Assembly (NCBI RefSeq): GCF_014268745.2
Contig: NZ_JABWRB020000001.1
Span: forward strand, 62,001 to 126,000
DNA from: Pseudomonas zanjanensis
GTDB lineage: Bacteria; Pseudomonadota; Gammaproteobacteria; Pseudomonadales; Pseudomonadaceae
DNA length: 64,000 bases
Direction: 5' to 3'
The translations under genes were made by a program, and so were the position numbers. Positions 63,654 through 64,000 of this stretch are shown one piece after another (positions within the stretch are counted from its first letter, which is position 1; the number at the start of each line of letters is the position of its first letter). The notes below the pieces were generated by a model. That model was not told the origin of the DNA. It saw nothing but the letters and a program-made list of their open reading frames with translations, and did not search any database.

Positions 63654-64000
63654 ATGTTCCGCTATGCCCTGCCCCTCGCCATGCCAGTCGCCCTGGCTTT
63701 TTTATTGTCTGCGTGCGGTCATGACGAGCCGGTGCCCGTCGCCGTGCGTCCCGCCATGGTGGTCAAGCCCGAGCCGTCGGCCCAGGCGATGGACAGTTAC
63801 CCTGGCGAAGTGCGGGCACGTTTTGAGCCTGAACTGGCCTTTCGCATTGGCGGCAAGGTGAGCCGACGACTGGTGGAAGAGGGGCAGCGGGTCAAGGCCA
63901 ATCAACCGCTGGCCGAGCTCGACCCCGAGGACGTACGCCTGCAACTGGAAGCGACCCGTGCCCAGGTCGCCGCTGCCGAGGCCAACCTGAACCTGGTCCG
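63654..64000 (+). CDS. mexJ: RND efflux periplasmic adaptor, MexJ-like (3' end outside window)
   Basis: 115 codons are visible before the window edge. The N-terminus is a lipoprotein signal (FLLSACGHD, Cys 21), followed by the membrane-fusion-protein barrel and lipoyl start: YPGEVRARFEPELAFRIGGK, VEEGQRVKANQPLAELDPEDVRLQLEATRAQV, and then the coiled-coil hairpin begins. Such adaptors join an RND pump to TolC/OprM. Start ATG 63654, with AAAGG about ten bases upstream. The RND pump gene is expected just right of the window. Confidence 0.85.
   Translation, partial: MFRYALPLAMPVALAFLLSACGHDEPVPVAVRPAMVVKPEPSAQAMDSYPGEVRARFEPELAFRIGGKVSRRLVEEGQRVKANQPLAELDPEDVRLQLEATRAQVAAAEANLNLV

Overview
The window is a 64-kb piece of a high-GC Pseudomonas chromosome, most likely the P. 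fluorescens complex. The evidence is Pseudomonas-type gene order (lysS - TetR - lipoprotein - QEGLA protein - hydrolase - lptF - ppc - adk - tsaB - rsmJ - mexL/mexJ; wspA-R next to prfB-lysS), a DUF3509 gene, and abundant Pseudomonas REP/REPIN palindromes ending many genes. Almost all of it is core genome. No prophage, CRISPR array, tRNA or rRNA gene and no insertion sequence was seen. These assignments rest on reading motifs and known family features; no database search was run.

Layout. 1-5551: a Lon protease of the AsrA type cut by the left edge, an MFS transporter and a CorB/CorC-type membrane protein. 5564-10145: ypjD, divergent ffh, then rpsP-rimM-trmD-rplS. 10278-15167: xerD, dsbC, hom, thrC. 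15288-17126: a sensor protein that stops after its PAS domain (probable remnant of a BvgS-type kinase) and a DUF3509 gene. 17127-17896: a gene-free, repeat-dense block with a multi-copy-looking element and a tandem REP array. 17897-24945: CoA transferase, yaeQ, recJ, an Old Yellow Enzyme and opgD.

25308-26300 is a small lower-GC patch with a 61-aa orphan gene and a VapB/VapC-like toxin-antitoxin pair preceded by a clean inverted-repeat operator. 26364-34766 is a putrescine/GABA-type module: an ydcSTUV-like ABC importer flanked by two paralogous aminobutyraldehyde dehydrogenases, with a LysR regulator upstream. 35897-44300 is the complete Wsp surface-sensing system (wspABCDEFR), tightly overlapped, ending in the diguanylate cyclase WspR. 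44573-47279 is prfB, with its programmed frameshift, and lysS.

47381-58095 carries a TetR regulator, lipoproteins, the lptF (OmpA-like) operon with a candidate AlgU promoter, ppc, adk and tsaB. 58427-62679 holds small conserved genes, a DUF72 protein, a PEP mutase-family enzyme, an extensin-like protein, an unusual protein with an internal duplication, and rsmJ. The right edge is a divergent TetR repressor / RND adaptor pair resembling mexL-mexJ, with a symmetrical operator between them; mexJ runs off the window.

I did not find a clearly new multi-gene system. The parts most worth following up are the repeat block at 17.3-17.9 kb, the truncated sensor, the toxin-antitoxin patch, the paired dehydrogenases around the importer, and the duplicated proline-rich protein at 61.2-61.8 kb.
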